From Paracoccus salsus (GTDB taxonomy: Bacteria > Pseudomonadota > Alphaproteobacteria > Rhodobacterales > Rhodobacteraceae), in NCBI RefSeq assembly GCF_021556615.1, contig NZ_JAKGGD010000009.1, positions 1-61,652 on the forward strand: a stretch of DNA of 61,652 nucleotides. The letters run 5' to 3'. The translations under genes and the position numbers were made by a program. Each line of letters starts with the position of its first letter. Within the stretch, counting starts at the first letter, position 1. This document shows positions 39,980 through 48,807 of the stretch, one piece after another. The notes beneath the pieces were generated by a model. The model was not told where the DNA came from, ran no database searches, and saw only the letters and a program-made list of their open reading frames with translations.

Positions 39980-42265
39980 TCACCGCAGCGCCCGGAAGCG
40001 CATGGCCTTCCGACCCCCGGTCTCCTGCTCCACCGTGACGATGTCACCGCTCTCGACCAACGTGAGCAGGATGTCATCGCGGTCGCGCGCCCGGAGCCAT
40101 TGCGAGGCGCGGGTCAGCTCGGACTTGGTGACGCCTGCCGACCCGGCCTTGCGGATGATCTCGCGCACTCGCTTCAGATGCGCCTCTGTCTCGGTGTCGG
40201 CGACGTGGCGCTCGACGGCGTCGATGGTGCGCCGGGCGAAATGGCGCACGAAATCGATCGCCCAGATGGCATCCTTGAGCCCGATGACGGGCTGGACCGC
40301 ATCCCGCCCCACAGCGAGGACGAGCGCGACCTTGGCCGCGTTCTCCGCGATCCGGGCGAGGATCGGCGTGTGGAACGTGCCGGCCGCGGCCCGGAGCTCG
40401 GCAGTGATCTCGTCGCGAAGCGCGTCGAAATGCGCCTGCGCCTCGTCGTCCATCGGCACGGTCATCGGGTCTACCGCGGTCTCGGGACCGGAAGTCCGGC
40501 CTGCGAGGTTTCCGCTCGCCCGGCCGCCGCCTTCGGCGAGCCGCTGCAGGCCCTCGATCAGCGGCCGGGGCAATCTCCGGAGCCCGGCGCTACGGTTCTC
40601 GTCCGGATAGTCCTCCTCACTCGGCAGGATGATGAGCCGGGCGAGCGAGCCGTCCACCACGTTGGCGCCCTGCAGCGCCCCCCAAAAATGCAGCGGGGTC
40701 GTCGTGCCGTAGACGCAGAGGCAGGGCTGCACGATGTCGCGCCGCTCGTTCGAGCCGTCCCGGTTGGCGTATTCCGCGCCGAGGAAGATCCCGCTGGCCG
40801 CGGTGTAAAGCTCGGTCATGTTGTCGAGGATCTCGGTGATGTGGCGCGGGCTGCGCTTCCGATCGGCCGCCGCCGAGAGGAACATGCCGAACTCGTCGAT
40901 CTGGAACAGGATCGCGGGCTGACGGTGGAGCGCGGTCAGAAGCCCCGCGCCGGAGGCGATCTTGTTGCCGCCAAGGTGGTGCGCCAGCCCCGCCGCGAAG
41001 AACAGCTCGTTGACGACCTCTCGGGCGTGGTTCTTGCCCGAGCCGCTGTCCGCAATGCCGACGATATAGAGGTTCGTGCGCAGGTCGGTTGTCGTGCGGT
41101 AGCGCCGCCCCATCAGCGCGCCGAGGGCGCAGAGGCTGGCGCCCACCGCGAGAAGCGGCTGCGGTCTGCGCGCGGTGTCGATCATGTAGCGCGCGAGATC
41201 GCCCACGAGCCCGCCCGGGATCGTCAGCGTGAAGGACGGCGCAGGCGGGAGGATCGGCATCGGGGCTTCGGGCTGGGCGAGCCGCGCGAGGAGGCCGGCC
41301 GCGGGATGGTCGTCGCCCGCGCAGACCTTCTGGCTGCCGTCTAGCAGCAGGTCTGGATCGGGACGCCAGCCCTTCTCCATGGCGAGGTGATAGATCGTGC
41401 CGGCGCCGATCCGCGCGGGCTTGAAGCTCGCCCAAGCCTTCGCCGTCGCGGCCGGGTCGTTCTTGGCCGCCTGCGCCGACCAGTCGCCGAAGAGCGTCGC
41501 GCCCTCCTCGCCCAGAGCGCCCTTCAGCGCCATGCCGATGCGCATCCAGCTGTCGTAGTCGAGCTCGGCGTTCGGCAGCCACGCCAGCGCGCTCCGGATC
41601 GCCGCCAGCGTGCCGGCCTGTGCGTGGGCCGGCAGACACGGATGCCCGGCCCCGTTCGCCGCCTTCGCACCGAGGCTCTTCGGGCGCAGATCGGGCGGGA
41701 TCAGCGCCAGCGCCTCGTCGAGGAAGGCCGCCGCCTTTTCCGCGTCGATTTCGGGCAGGCTCTCGATGTCGAGATCCGCAAGCCCCTCGTCCGGCCAGGC
41801 ATAGGGCTGGCCGGTGTCGGGATGCTCGGCATAGGCCACGAACTGCTGTCCGAGGCACAGAACCTCGAGCGGCGCGCGCCGGATCCCGGCGAAGGGCTCT
41901 CGCGTGCGATAGACCAGCAGCCGCTTCGGTGCCTTGCCGATCCTGAGCGCGGGCGTGTCGCCCAGCCGCTCGCGGGCCAGTCGTTCGATGCGCAGCGCAA
42001 GCTCGCCATCCTCGGCGACGTCGATGTCGAGCGCGGCGACCGCGCCGCCGACGATCCCGACGCCGCAGCTAGGCCAGGTCGACCAGGTCGCGACCTCGTG
42101 CTCGGTCGTGGCGCGGCAAGCATGCCGGTTCCACTGCGGGTAGTCGTGCCAGGCCGCGCGAGCGAACTGGCCGGGTTTCTTGGTGCCGGGCGCGATCGGC
42201 AGGATCGCGTAGCCGTTGGTCACGAGACGCGCGCCCACGCGCGCCATCCACGAGGTGTCCGCCAT
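39980..42265 (-). CDS. Primase-polymerase / DUF3987 helicase replication protein
   Basis: The 761-residue protein has an N-terminal prim-pol domain (NGYAILPIAPGTKKPG, then CGVGIVGGAVAALDIDV with the metal-binding D-x-D). A PriCT-2-type segment follows (ELDYDSWMRIGMALKGALGE). A DUF3987 ATPase region carries Walker A GIADSGSGKNHA (about 403-412) and Walker B-like FQIDEFGMFL. It would prime and unwind DNA for phage replication. The C-terminal winged-helix-like region (AGSAGVTKSELTRASQWL) may bind the origin. It overlaps the DUF6511 gene end by one base. Confidence 0.88.
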   Translation of the reverse strand: MADTSWMARVGARLVTNGYAILPIAPGTKKPGQFARAAWHDYPQWNRHACRATTEHEVATWSTWPSCGVGIVGGAVAALDIDVAEDGELALRIERLARERLGDTPALRIGKAPKRLLVYRTREPFAGIRRAPLEVLCLGQQFVAYAEHPDTGQPYAWPDEGLADLDIESLPEIDAEKAAAFLDEALALIPPDLRPKSLGAKAANGAGHPCLPAHAQAGTLAAIRSALAWLPNAELDYDSWMRIGMALKGALGEEGATLFGDWSAQAAKNDPAATAKAWASFKPARIGAGTIYHLAMEKGWRPDPDLLLDGSQKVCAGDDHPAAGLLARLAQPEAPMPILPPAPSFTLTIPGGLVGDLARYMIDTARRPQPLLAVGASLCALGALMGRRYRTTTDLRTNLYIVGIADSGSGKNHAREVVNELFFAAGLAHHLGGNKIASGAGLLTALHRQPAILFQIDEFGMFLSAAADRKRSPRHITEILDNMTELYTAASGIFLGAEYANRDGSNERRDIVQPCLCVYGTTTPLHFWGALQGANVVDGSLARLIILPSEEDYPDENRSAGLRRLPRPLIEGLQRLAEGGGRASGNLAGRTSGPETAVDPMTVPMDDEAQAHFDALRDEITAELRAAAGTFHTPILARIAENAAKVALVLAVGRDAVQPVIGLKDAIWAIDFVRHFARRTIDAVERHVADTETEAHLKRVREIIRKAGSAGVTKSELTRASQWLRARDRDDILLTLVESGDIVTVEQETGGRKAMRFRALR

Positions 42266-42651
42266 CAGAAGGGCACCTCCGGGATCATGCCGTCGAGCCG
42301 CGCGCGGTCCTTCGCCGCCATCTCACGCAAGGCATCGCAGTAGCCGGTGACGATCACCTCGACGAAGGTGTCCCACTCCTCCTCGCTGAGTTGGGCGAGA
42401 TCGGTCCGGCCGAGGCTGTCGAGATAGGCGCCGCCGGCCTTTCCGCCCTCGACCATGGCCGCCGTCTCATTGGGGGTCGGATCGATCATGCCCGACCTCC
42501 GGTGGCAGATGTCCTGGCAAACCCGGCTGCAGAGGTCTCTGCGGCTCGTGTCGCGCCGCGGATCGGAGACGCGGAAGCGCGCGTCGAACCAGCCCCAGCC
42601 GCGGGGTTCTCGATGGCAGACGGCGCAGAGCCCGGCACGGCTGTAAGGCAT
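42265..42651 (-). CDS. DUF6511 family zinc-binding protein
   Basis: The 128-residue product has an N-terminal zinc-finger-like region (CAVCHREPRGWGWFD, SRVCQDICHRR) and the diagnostic GMIDPTPNETAAM and EVIVTGYCDAL. It matches DUF6511 of alphaproteobacterial prophages; function unknown. ATG 42651 gives the complete family length. Its first 55 codons overlap the 3' end of the helicase gene in another frame, an unusually long 166-bp overlap. Confidence 0.8.
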   Translation of the reverse strand: MPYSRAGLCAVCHREPRGWGWFDARFRVSDPRRDTSRRDLCSRVCQDICHRRSGMIDPTPNETAAMVEGGKAGGAYLDSLGRTDLAQLSEEEWDTFVEVIVTGYCDALREMAAKDRARLDGMIPEVPF

Positions 42652-44225
42652 GGGGCGAACCTGTAGGCGGTGATTTCGGTGAAGCGGCCCGCAGGGCGGA
42701 CGGCGATCTCGGTGGGGCGGCGCAGCCGATCCGCCAGCAGGAGCGCCTCGTCGACGGACTCGGGCACTTCTACCTCGGGCGCCCGTTCGCGCCACCAGCT
42801 CGCGGCCTTGCGGCGCGGATAACCCTCGTGCTCGAAGCAGACCCATTCCGTGTGGAAGGCGAACCCGCAGCGGTAGGTGACCTTCAGCGAGACTCGCCCG
42901 CCGCGTTTCTCGTGGCGGCTGAAGGTGACGTCGGTGACGCCGACCCATTGCGGCTTGCCGGTGGACAGCACCTCCAGCGTCGAGGCGGTCGGCTCGAGCT
43001 TCACCTCGCGGCCGGGGAACTCGAAACCGCAGTCGGGGCATTCGAGCGCGGCGATGGCCACGATGGTCCCGCATTTCGGGCAGATCTTGGTGGGCGGCGG
43101 CCCGTCCCCCGGACCGCCCGGCCGTTTCGGCCGCACGAGATCGATGGGGCCGTGCCGGCGGACATTGCCCGCGAAATCGAGAACGAGGCAGCTCTCCTTG
43201 CCCTCGGCGAGCCGCGTGCCCCGACCGGCCATCTGGACATAGAGCCCGGCCGACTTGGTGGGCCGCAGCATCGCGATCAGGTCCACGGCCGGCGCGTTGA
43301 AGCCCGTCGTCAGTACGCCCATCGAGGCCAGCGCCCTGATCTCGCCGCGCTTGAAGGCGGCGATGATCGCGTCACGCTCGTCCTTCGGCGTCTTGCCGAA
43401 GATGGTGGCGCAGCTGACCCCGCGGCGGCGGAACTCCTCGGCGACATGGGTGGCGTGGCGGACGCCCGAACAGAAGGCGAGCCAGGACCGGCGCGTCTCG
43501 CCATGGGCGATCACCTCGGCCACGGCCGCACGCGTGATGGCGTCCTGGTCGACCGCGTCCTCGAGGTCACGCGCGATGAACTCGCCGCCGCGCGATCCCA
43601 CGCCGGTCACGTCGAGGCGGGTCTTCGTCTGCTTCGAGATCAGCGGGGAGAGATAGCCCTGATCGATCAGGTCGCGGACCGACACCTCGTAGGCGATGTC
43701 GGTGAAGAGCGCGTTCTCGCCCTCGTGCAGCATGCCGCTGTCGAGCCGGAAGGGCGTCGCCGTCAGCCCGATCACCTTGAGCGCGGGGTTGATCGCCTGC
43801 AGGTCATTGAGGAAGCGGCGATACATGGTGTTCGACCGGCCGGGGATCAGATGGGCCTCGTCGATCAGCACCAGATCGGCATGGCCGATGCGCGTCGCCT
43901 TGTCGTGGATCGACTGGATGCCGGCGAAGAGGATCCGGGCCCGCGCATCGCGGCGACCGAGCCCGGCCGAGTAGATGCCCGCCGGCGCCTCGGGCCAGAG
44001 CCCCAGCATCTCGGCATGGTTCTGCGCGATCAGCTCGCGGACATGGGTGACGACCAGCACGCGCTGGTCAGGCCAGGCCTTGAGCACGCCGTCGATGAAG
44101 GCGGCCATGACGAGGCTCTTGCCGCCGGCGGTGGGGATCACGACGAGCGGGTTGCCGCTCTCCTTCTCGAAATAGCCGTAGATCGAGGCGATCGCGGCCT
44201 GCTGGTAGGGGCGCAGGGTCAGCAT
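42486..44225 (-). CDS. DEAD/DEAH-box (SF2) helicase
   Basis: The 579-residue protein starts MLTLRPYQQAAIASIYGYFE and has Walker A PTAGGKS (31-37), DEAH (122-125), motif III TATPF and motif VI QMAGRGTR. A zinc ribbon (CPKCGTIVAIAALECPDCGF) and a C-terminal DNA-binding part follow. It is the replication/recombination helicase commonly paired with primase in these phages. The last 55 codons overlap the DUF6511 gene and look like low-complexity read-through. ATG 44225 overlaps the nuclease gene stop. Confidence 0.88.
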   Translation of the reverse strand: MLTLRPYQQAAIASIYGYFEKESGNPLVVIPTAGGKSLVMAAFIDGVLKAWPDQRVLVVTHVRELIAQNHAEMLGLWPEAPAGIYSAGLGRRDARARILFAGIQSIHDKATRIGHADLVLIDEAHLIPGRSNTMYRRFLNDLQAINPALKVIGLTATPFRLDSGMLHEGENALFTDIAYEVSVRDLIDQGYLSPLISKQTKTRLDVTGVGSRGGEFIARDLEDAVDQDAITRAAVAEVIAHGETRRSWLAFCSGVRHATHVAEEFRRRGVSCATIFGKTPKDERDAIIAAFKRGEIRALASMGVLTTGFNAPAVDLIAMLRPTKSAGLYVQMAGRGTRLAEGKESCLVLDFAGNVRRHGPIDLVRPKRPGGPGDGPPPTKICPKCGTIVAIAALECPDCGFEFPGREVKLEPTASTLEVLSTGKPQWVGVTDVTFSRHEKRGGRVSLKVTYRCGFAFHTEWVCFEHEGYPRRKAASWWRERAPEVEVPESVDEALLLADRLRRPTEIAVRPAGRFTEITAYRFAPCLTAVPGSAPSAIENPAAGAGSTRASASPIRGATRAAETSAAGFARTSATGGRA

Positions 44226-45169
44226 GCGGCGGCCTCCTCTTCGCGGGCGTCGTTGGTCCAGGCCGAACCGTCGCGCATGCGGTAGGAGACGAAGTCCTCG
44301 CCTGCGTCGCTCACCTCGCCGGGGACGAGATCGGGGATGAACAGGTGCCGGGGGCACGCGCGGCGCTGGTCGGCCGAGTCGAGCAGCCGGTCGTGGCGCG
44401 CGCAGTGCCAGCCGCCCTCGACAGGCGTCGAATGCAGGCAGGACCGGCAGGTGACCGCCGCGGCATCCTCGCCCTGGCAGAGCCCGTGGTGGTCGCAAAA
44501 CCGGCACTCGAACCAGGCGGGATCCGCGCTGATGCGCTCGGGCGGGTGCTGGGCGAAGATGATCCGCCGCGCCTTTTCAAGCAGGCGCTCACCCATCTCG
44601 GGATCGGCCAGGACACGCTCGATGTGCAGCGCGTCGGTGTCCTTGCAGACCGCGACGTAGAGCGCCCGCGTGATGCCGGTCAGGTGCATGTAGATTTGCA
44701 TCTGTGCGGTGTGCTGGGGCTTGGCGAGCGCGACGCCCTTGGCGACGAGCTCGGCGAAGCTCTTCGCCGAATGGGTCTTGAACTCGACGACGTGCCAGGT
44801 CTTCGGCGCCTCGAGCAGACCGAGGGCGACACCGTCGAGCGAGCCGCCGAAATGCCCGCCATGGGCCTCGACGCGGAACTGCCGCCCGGTCTCGGGATCG
44901 ACTTCCAGCACCGTCGCGCCGGTGGCGCGCAGGTCGCGGACGAGCCGGGCCTCCTCCAGCTGGCCGGTCTCGAATAGCCGCAGGATGCGGCCGGTGTGCC
45001 GCGCGGGCGTCGCCCAGCGGAAATCGTACCAGAGCGCGCGCGTGCAGGACTTGCCGATCAGCGAGGCGCCGAGGTGGTCGCGGAAGCCGTCGCCCTGCCG
45101 CGCCTCGTAGGAGGCGTAGATCGCGGAGAGGGTCGGCGTCGGGGGTTCGGGAAGCTCGGCCATCAGCAT
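44219..45169 (-). CDS. PD-(D/E)XK exonuclease, Cas4/RecB-like
   Basis: The 316-residue protein has the RecB-family nuclease core: D112 (GGSLDGVA), E129-x-K131 (VVEFKTHS) and Q156-x3-Y (QMQIYM). Cys42 and a C-terminal Cys cluster (ECRFCDHHGLCQG, then CRSC) suggest an iron-sulphur or zinc site as in Cas4. It would process DNA ends in phage recombination with the neighbouring Sak4-like ATPase and DUF669 protein. A second start, ATG 45163, is possible. Confidence 0.85.
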   Translation of the reverse strand: MLMAELPEPPTPTLSAIYASYEARQGDGFRDHLGASLIGKSCTRALWYDFRWATPARHTGRILRLFETGQLEEARLVRDLRATGATVLEVDPETGRQFRVEAHGGHFGGSLDGVALGLLEAPKTWHVVEFKTHSAKSFAELVAKGVALAKPQHTAQMQIYMHLTGITRALYVAVCKDTDALHIERVLADPEMGERLLEKARRIIFAQHPPERISADPAWFECRFCDHHGLCQGEDAAAVTCRSCLHSTPVEGGWHCARHDRLLDSADQRRACPRHLFIPDLVPGEVSDAGEDFVSYRMRDGSAWTNDAREEEAAAC

Positions 45170-45528
45170 GCCTCCTCCCGCTCGAGCCGCGCCCGCGCCT
45201 CCGCCATCACCGCCGTCCAGGCGGCGTTGTCGTGGCGTTCGCGCAGGACGGCGATGATTATGTCCTTGAGCCGTTCGCGCCGGCGGCGACCGCCCTGACG
45301 GGCGACGATCTCGGCGCGCTCGCGATTGAGGTGGCGCAGCGCCGTGCGCGCGCGGTGAAACCAGTCGGGGTCGATCGGCTTCGCCGTCCGCTGCCGCGCC
45401 AGATCCGCGGTCGCGATCTGCGTGCGGATCTTCGCGATGGCGTCCTCGATCTCGATCAGGCGCCGGGTGTCGTCGGGCAAGCCGGGGGCGTTCGCGGCCA
45501 CGCAGGCCGCGTCGGTGATGTTGGTCAT
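45163..45528 (-). CDS. Conserved phage protein, helical (121 aa)
   Basis: The product begins MTNITDAACVAANAPGLPDD and is almost wholly helical and basic (RRLIEIEDAIAKIRTQIATA, then RRRRERLKDIIIAVLRERH). I do not recognise a named family. It sits in the recombination gene run, overlapping the nuclease gene by 7 bp. It is probably a small nucleic-acid-associated protein. Confidence 0.65.
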   Translation of the reverse strand: MTNITDAACVAANAPGLPDDTRRLIEIEDAIAKIRTQIATADLARQRTAKPIDPDWFHRARTALRHLNRERAEIVARQGGRRRRERLKDIIIAVLRERHDNAAWTAVMAEARARLEREEAC

Positions 45529-45594
45529 GATCTGTCTCTCGGGTCTGGCGATGTCCTGGCCGCCGCAGGTCTCAGCCCGCGGCGGCCGAGGGCG

Positions 45595-46101
45595 TCAGCT
45601 CTTGCGGTTCCAGGGTGCGGTGGCCGGGCGGGCGGGCGCCGACTGCGCGGGCGCGCTGGCCGGCTGCGTGGCGGCGGGCTTCGGCGGGGTCGCCTGCGCC
45701 GGGGCCTCCGGCACCAGGTAGCGGATCGTGTTGCGCTCACCGTAGCCGTCCTTCGGGGGCTTCACGCCGACCTGGATCGTCAGCGGGATCAGGTGCAGCT
45801 CCTCGCTGTCGTTCACCTGCAGCTTGCCCGTGGCGTGGCAGATCGCCGACAGCGTGCGCTGCGCGATCTCCACGGTGGTCGGGTTGGCGTTCACCAGGTT
45901 CAGCTGGTCGAAGACCTTGCGGCCCTGCTGCGGCCCCTCGAGGATGTCGAGCATCAGCCAGAGATACTTACCCATCCCGTTCTTCGTGACGCGCATCTCG
46001 CTCTCGACGATCTGGGCGCGATACTTGCCCGCGGGCAGGATCTCGTAGGCGGTGGTGGGCTCGATGCCGGCGGCGTCAAAGGCGGTTTCGAAACGTGCCA
46101 T
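45595..46101 (-). CDS. DUF669 family protein (single-strand-binding-like)
   Basis: The 168-residue protein includes LPAGKYRAQIVESEMRVTKN, GKYLWLMLDILEGPQQGRKV and FDQLNLVNANPTTVEIAQRT, which are DUF669 hallmarks. DUF669 proteins are oligonucleotide-binding-fold partners of Sak4-type annealing ATPases. The C-terminal Ala/Pro-rich tail (after about residue 130) is flexible, as in SSB proteins. Confidence 0.88.
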   Translation of the reverse strand: MARFETAFDAAGIEPTTAYEILPAGKYRAQIVESEMRVTKNGMGKYLWLMLDILEGPQQGRKVFDQLNLVNANPTTVEIAQRTLSAICHATGKLQVNDSEELHLIPLTIQVGVKPPKDGYGERNTIRYLVPEAPAQATPPKPAATQPASAPAQSAPARPATAPWNRKS

Positions 46102-46123
46102 CGTGCTGTCCTTTCAGTCGTAA

Positions 46124-46870
46124 TCAGGCGGATTGGGGCATGGCGGCCAGGAACTCCGACCACTCGAGCGGGAGGGTTTCCGGCAGGCCGTAGCGGTTCT
46201 TGGCGAGGAAGGCGGGGCGCTCCTCGGTGTGCATGACGCGCGCACCGGACCCGAGCGCCCGGGTCACCTTCTTGTTGAAGCCGACGTCGGACTTGCTGAC
46301 CGAGATCCGGTAGTTGGCGAAGAGCACGACGTCCGAGTGCTCCTGCAGCAGCGCGGACGCGCGGGCCTGCAGCTTGATCACGTACCGGTCGTAGGGTTCG
46401 TGCTCGGGGCTGTCGAAACGCTTGATGTCGGTGTGGGCGATCTGGATGACCGCCATGCCCTTCCGGTCGCGGAGCGCATTCAGCCTGTCGATGTACTCGC
46501 GCCAGATGGTCAGCGCCTCGGCGTAGCCCTTGCCGAAGCCAGGGCTTTCGATCGACTGCCAGCCGTTGCGACGGCAGGCCTCGGCCCAGATCAGCGGCTC
46601 CAGCCAGTCCACGCTGTCGACCACCACCGTCGAATATGGGTGGTCCTCGTCGAGCAGGGCGTCGAGCGCCTCGGCGACCTCCGCGTAGCTCGTCGCCAGC
46701 GGGAAGTGCGGCACCTGCAGCTTGCCGAGACCGTCCTCAGTGAGAATGAACACGGGCGCGTCGGCGGACGCGGCGAAGGTGGATTTGCCGATGCCGGCGA
46801 CGCCGTGGATCAGCACGCGCGGCGGGCTCAGCACCGTCGAGGTGCGCAGGGATGCGAGCGAGATGGCCAT
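46124..46870 (-). CDS. Sak4-like RecA-fold ATPase (AAA_24), phage recombinase
   Basis: The 248-residue protein has Walker A HGVAGIGKSTFA (about 22-33) and Walker B TVVVDSVDWLE, with a RecA-like core (KGMAVIQIAHTDIKRF). Sak4 proteins promote single-strand annealing in phage replication with an SSB, here likely the DUF669 protein encoded 22 bp downstream. ATG 46870 overlaps the stop of the upstream gene by one base. Confidence 0.85.
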   Translation of the reverse strand: MAISLASLRTSTVLSPPRVLIHGVAGIGKSTFAASADAPVFILTEDGLGKLQVPHFPLATSYAEVAEALDALLDEDHPYSTVVVDSVDWLEPLIWAEACRRNGWQSIESPGFGKGYAEALTIWREYIDRLNALRDRKGMAVIQIAHTDIKRFDSPEHEPYDRYVIKLQARASALLQEHSDVVLFANYRISVSKSDVGFNKKVTRALGSGARVMHTEERPAFLAKNRYGLPETLPLEWSEFLAAMPQSA

Positions 46871-47355
46871 CAGCGCACCTCCTTGCCGAGCAGCAGCCGG
46901 AACTTGGTCTTGCCGGTGCGAACCGTGCGCGCGGGCTCGAACTCCTGGTGGATGTCCTTGGGCCAGGCGTTGTACTTGCGCTCGGGCACGCTGAACGCGA
47001 TGTCCACGTACTCGGCGGGATGGGCGCCATCCGCCCGGATGCGCTCGACCAGACCGGCGAGAATCGCCTGATCCCAATCGACACGCTTCGGCAGCTCCGC
47101 GACCACGGTGACCTGGCCGTCCTGCAGCCTGACAGTGCCGGTGTCCTTGCCCTCTATGCGGCGCGCAGCCTGCGCCTCGTCGCCGTACTTCAGCGCGATG
47201 GCGCCATCGAGCCAGTCGCAGAGGGCCTTCGCGGAGCGCAGCCGTTCATCGGCGTCCTGCTTCAGGAGCACCAGCTGGTCGCCCGGCAGCGCGGCGATCT
47301 CGCCGACCGGCATGGTGGGAAGATCGTCGATGGTGATGCGGTTGGGGATCGTCAT
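46870..47355 (-). CDS. Conserved phage early protein (161 aa)
   Basis: The product begins MTIPNRITIDDLPTMPVGEI and contains LVLLKQDADERLRSAKALCD and WPKDIHQEFEPARTVR. It recurs upstream of Sak4-like genes in related prophages, but I know no function. It is soluble, charged, and translationally coupled to the Sak4-like gene. Confidence 0.7.
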   Translation of the reverse strand: MTIPNRITIDDLPTMPVGEIAALPGDQLVLLKQDADERLRSAKALCDWLDGAIALKYGDEAQAARRIEGKDTGTVRLQDGQVTVVAELPKRVDWDQAILAGLVERIRADGAHPAEYVDIAFSVPERKYNAWPKDIHQEFEPARTVRTGKTKFRLLLGKEVR

Positions 47356-47365
47356 GGCCGTCCCC

Positions 47366-47575
47366 TCACGCCAGCTTCACGGCGGGCTTGTCGGCCGTGC
47401 TCGAGCAGTGCCGGTTGGCCTCGTAGGCCTCGACGTCCTCGAGCCGGTACACGACCCGGCCGCCGATCTTGATGAAGGCGGGGCCCTCACCGGTCCAACG
47501 CCAGCGCTCCAGCGTGCGCGGGCTGATCTTCCATCGAGCCGCCAGCTCGACCTGGTTGAGATGCGTGACTGACAT
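47366..47575 (-). CDS. Excisionase/AlpA-like helix-turn-helix protein
   Basis: The 69-residue protein (MSVTHLNQVELAARWKISPR, then TLERWRWTGEGPAFIKIGG, RVVYRLEDVEAYE) is a MerR-type winged HTH typical of AlpA, excisionases and helix_turn_helix_17 proteins. As the first gene of the early operon it likely acts as excisionase or early activator. Confidence 0.85.
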   Translation of the reverse strand: MSVTHLNQVELAARWKISPRTLERWRWTGEGPAFIKIGGRVVYRLEDVEAYEANRHCSSTADKPAVKLA

Positions 47576-47695
47576 CGTCGTCTCCTTCGCGATTGGCCGA
47601 ATGCCTGCGAACGAGACTGGGGTGTGCGAGGGGAGGAGATCGGGAGGGCGGTGGGAGGGGAGACGGGAGGAATGCAGATCGGGGTGCCCGAAGAC
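47576..47695 (-). promoter_or_regulatory. Probable early promoter region
   Basis: This stretch lies between the repressor-gene terminator and the first early gene, so the early operon promoter must be here or require read-through. It is purine-rich (repeated GGGAGG). I could not pick convincing -35/-10 boxes, which in alphaproteobacteria are weakly conserved. Confidence 0.4.
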
Positions 47696-47728
47696 GAAAA
47701 GGCCCGCAGGTGATCGCCTGCAGGCCTT
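47696..47728 (-). terminator. Rho-independent terminator after the repressor gene
   Basis: On the minus strand AAGGCCTGCAGG / CCTGCGGGCCTT pairs around a GCGATCA loop, followed by TTTTCGTC. It separates repressor transcription from the early lytic operon, as expected for a lysogeny switch. Confidence 0.75.
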
Positions 47729-47873
47729 CGATATCGTGGATTTCTAGCCTTTACTGTGCGCTTCGCTCGGCGCAAACCACGCTACAAATCAGCAATCGGG
47801 TTGCTCGGAGGGGACCAGCCATCCGGGACTTCACGTTGGCGAACCGGCTTGAACCGACCCTTCCGCGAGCAGG

Positions 47874-48617
47874 TCAATCCACATTGAAGACCGCATCGGG
47901 CCAGTCTTGCACTCGCCAGCCGCGGAATATCGCAGTCCCACCCTCCAAGACACTGGGGTCCTGATTCTCGATGTGCGCGTCATGTACGCGGCGGAGGTGG
48001 CTGACGTCTTGCTCCGAAATCACGACGTGGGCGTGGAGAACGCAATCGAGAGCGATGCGCCCAGGCGCGTGATAGTCACCATCGTTCATCAGTACTCGAT
48101 CAAGCTCCTGGTAGCTCGAAAAGACGCCGAGATAGGCGATGAGCCCGTGTTCGGTGAGCGCCGCGATCGCATCTTGGGCCTCGGCAGCAAGGCGCAAGTC
48201 AGTCTGGCGTCCCTCCCTGTGGGCTTCCGCATTGCGCGGATCCCGCAGCATGTGCTTGAGAACCTCTTGAAACGCCTCGACCGCGTCGACATTCGCGCCG
48301 GTAGGCTCCACATCAAGCTCGAACGTGAAGTTGAAGACTTCAGTCATCTTCTCGACGAGACGCCGGCCTGAACGGCAAGGCAAGTGGATCACCTCTCCGG
48401 GCGTGTCGGAGTGCGCAGGCGCGTCTTCGTTGCGCAAGCTTTGCGCCGGAACACCCAGCGCATCCGCAATGAACGCCGCGGTTTCTTGATCAACTGGGCT
48501 TCCATTCTCGGCCCTGTAAATAGTCTTGGGGTGGACGTCGCTCATTTTGGCTAGATCCCCTTGTGACAGGCCCTTCTGAGCCCGCAGGGAACGCAACCTA
48601 TCGCCGTTAAGTGTCAT
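47874..48617 (-). CDS. XRE-family regulator, probable prophage repressor
   Basis: The 247-residue protein has an N-terminal HTH_XRE domain (LRSLRAQKGLSQGDLAKMSD, residues 8-27, then HPKTIYRAENG). The larger C-terminal domain (FNFTFELDVEPTGANVDAVE; LNDGDYHAPGR-like) is not a LexA/CI peptidase domain. No Ser-Lys dyad is evident, so induction may not depend on RecA cleavage. It lies directly upstream of the early operon, separated by a terminator. Start ATG 48617 opens the HTH homology. Confidence 0.75.
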   Translation of the reverse strand: MTLNGDRLRSLRAQKGLSQGDLAKMSDVHPKTIYRAENGSPVDQETAAFIADALGVPAQSLRNEDAPAHSDTPGEVIHLPCRSGRRLVEKMTEVFNFTFELDVEPTGANVDAVEAFQEVLKHMLRDPRNAEAHREGRQTDLRLAAEAQDAIAALTEHGLIAYLGVFSSYQELDRVLMNDGDYHAPGRIALDCVLHAHVVISEQDVSHLRRVHDAHIENQDPSVLEGGTAIFRGWRVQDWPDAVFNVD

Positions 48618-48735
48618 GGATCGTCTCCGTGTGTTGTGTGACGGCAAGATGGACGCTCCACATTGAAGGGGGAATGGACACTATATGGCCAGTTGCTAGA
48701 CAGTGCATGGACAGATGATGAAATTCAATGTGTTA
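48618..48735. promoter_or_regulatory. Operator-like region upstream of the repressor
   Basis: CACATTGAA (48659-48667) and its perfect inverse TTCAATGTG (48724-48732) face each other across 56 bp. ATGGACA is repeated directly at 48674-48680 and 48707-48713. The region is AT-rich compared with its surroundings. It probably carries the repressor's promoter and autoregulatory sites. Confidence 0.45.
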
Positions 48736-48807
48736 TACAGCCATTGGCGCACCATAATGGTGACATCAGCGGCGCACCGCACAGCCGATGCGATCGATCT
48801 TCTGCCG

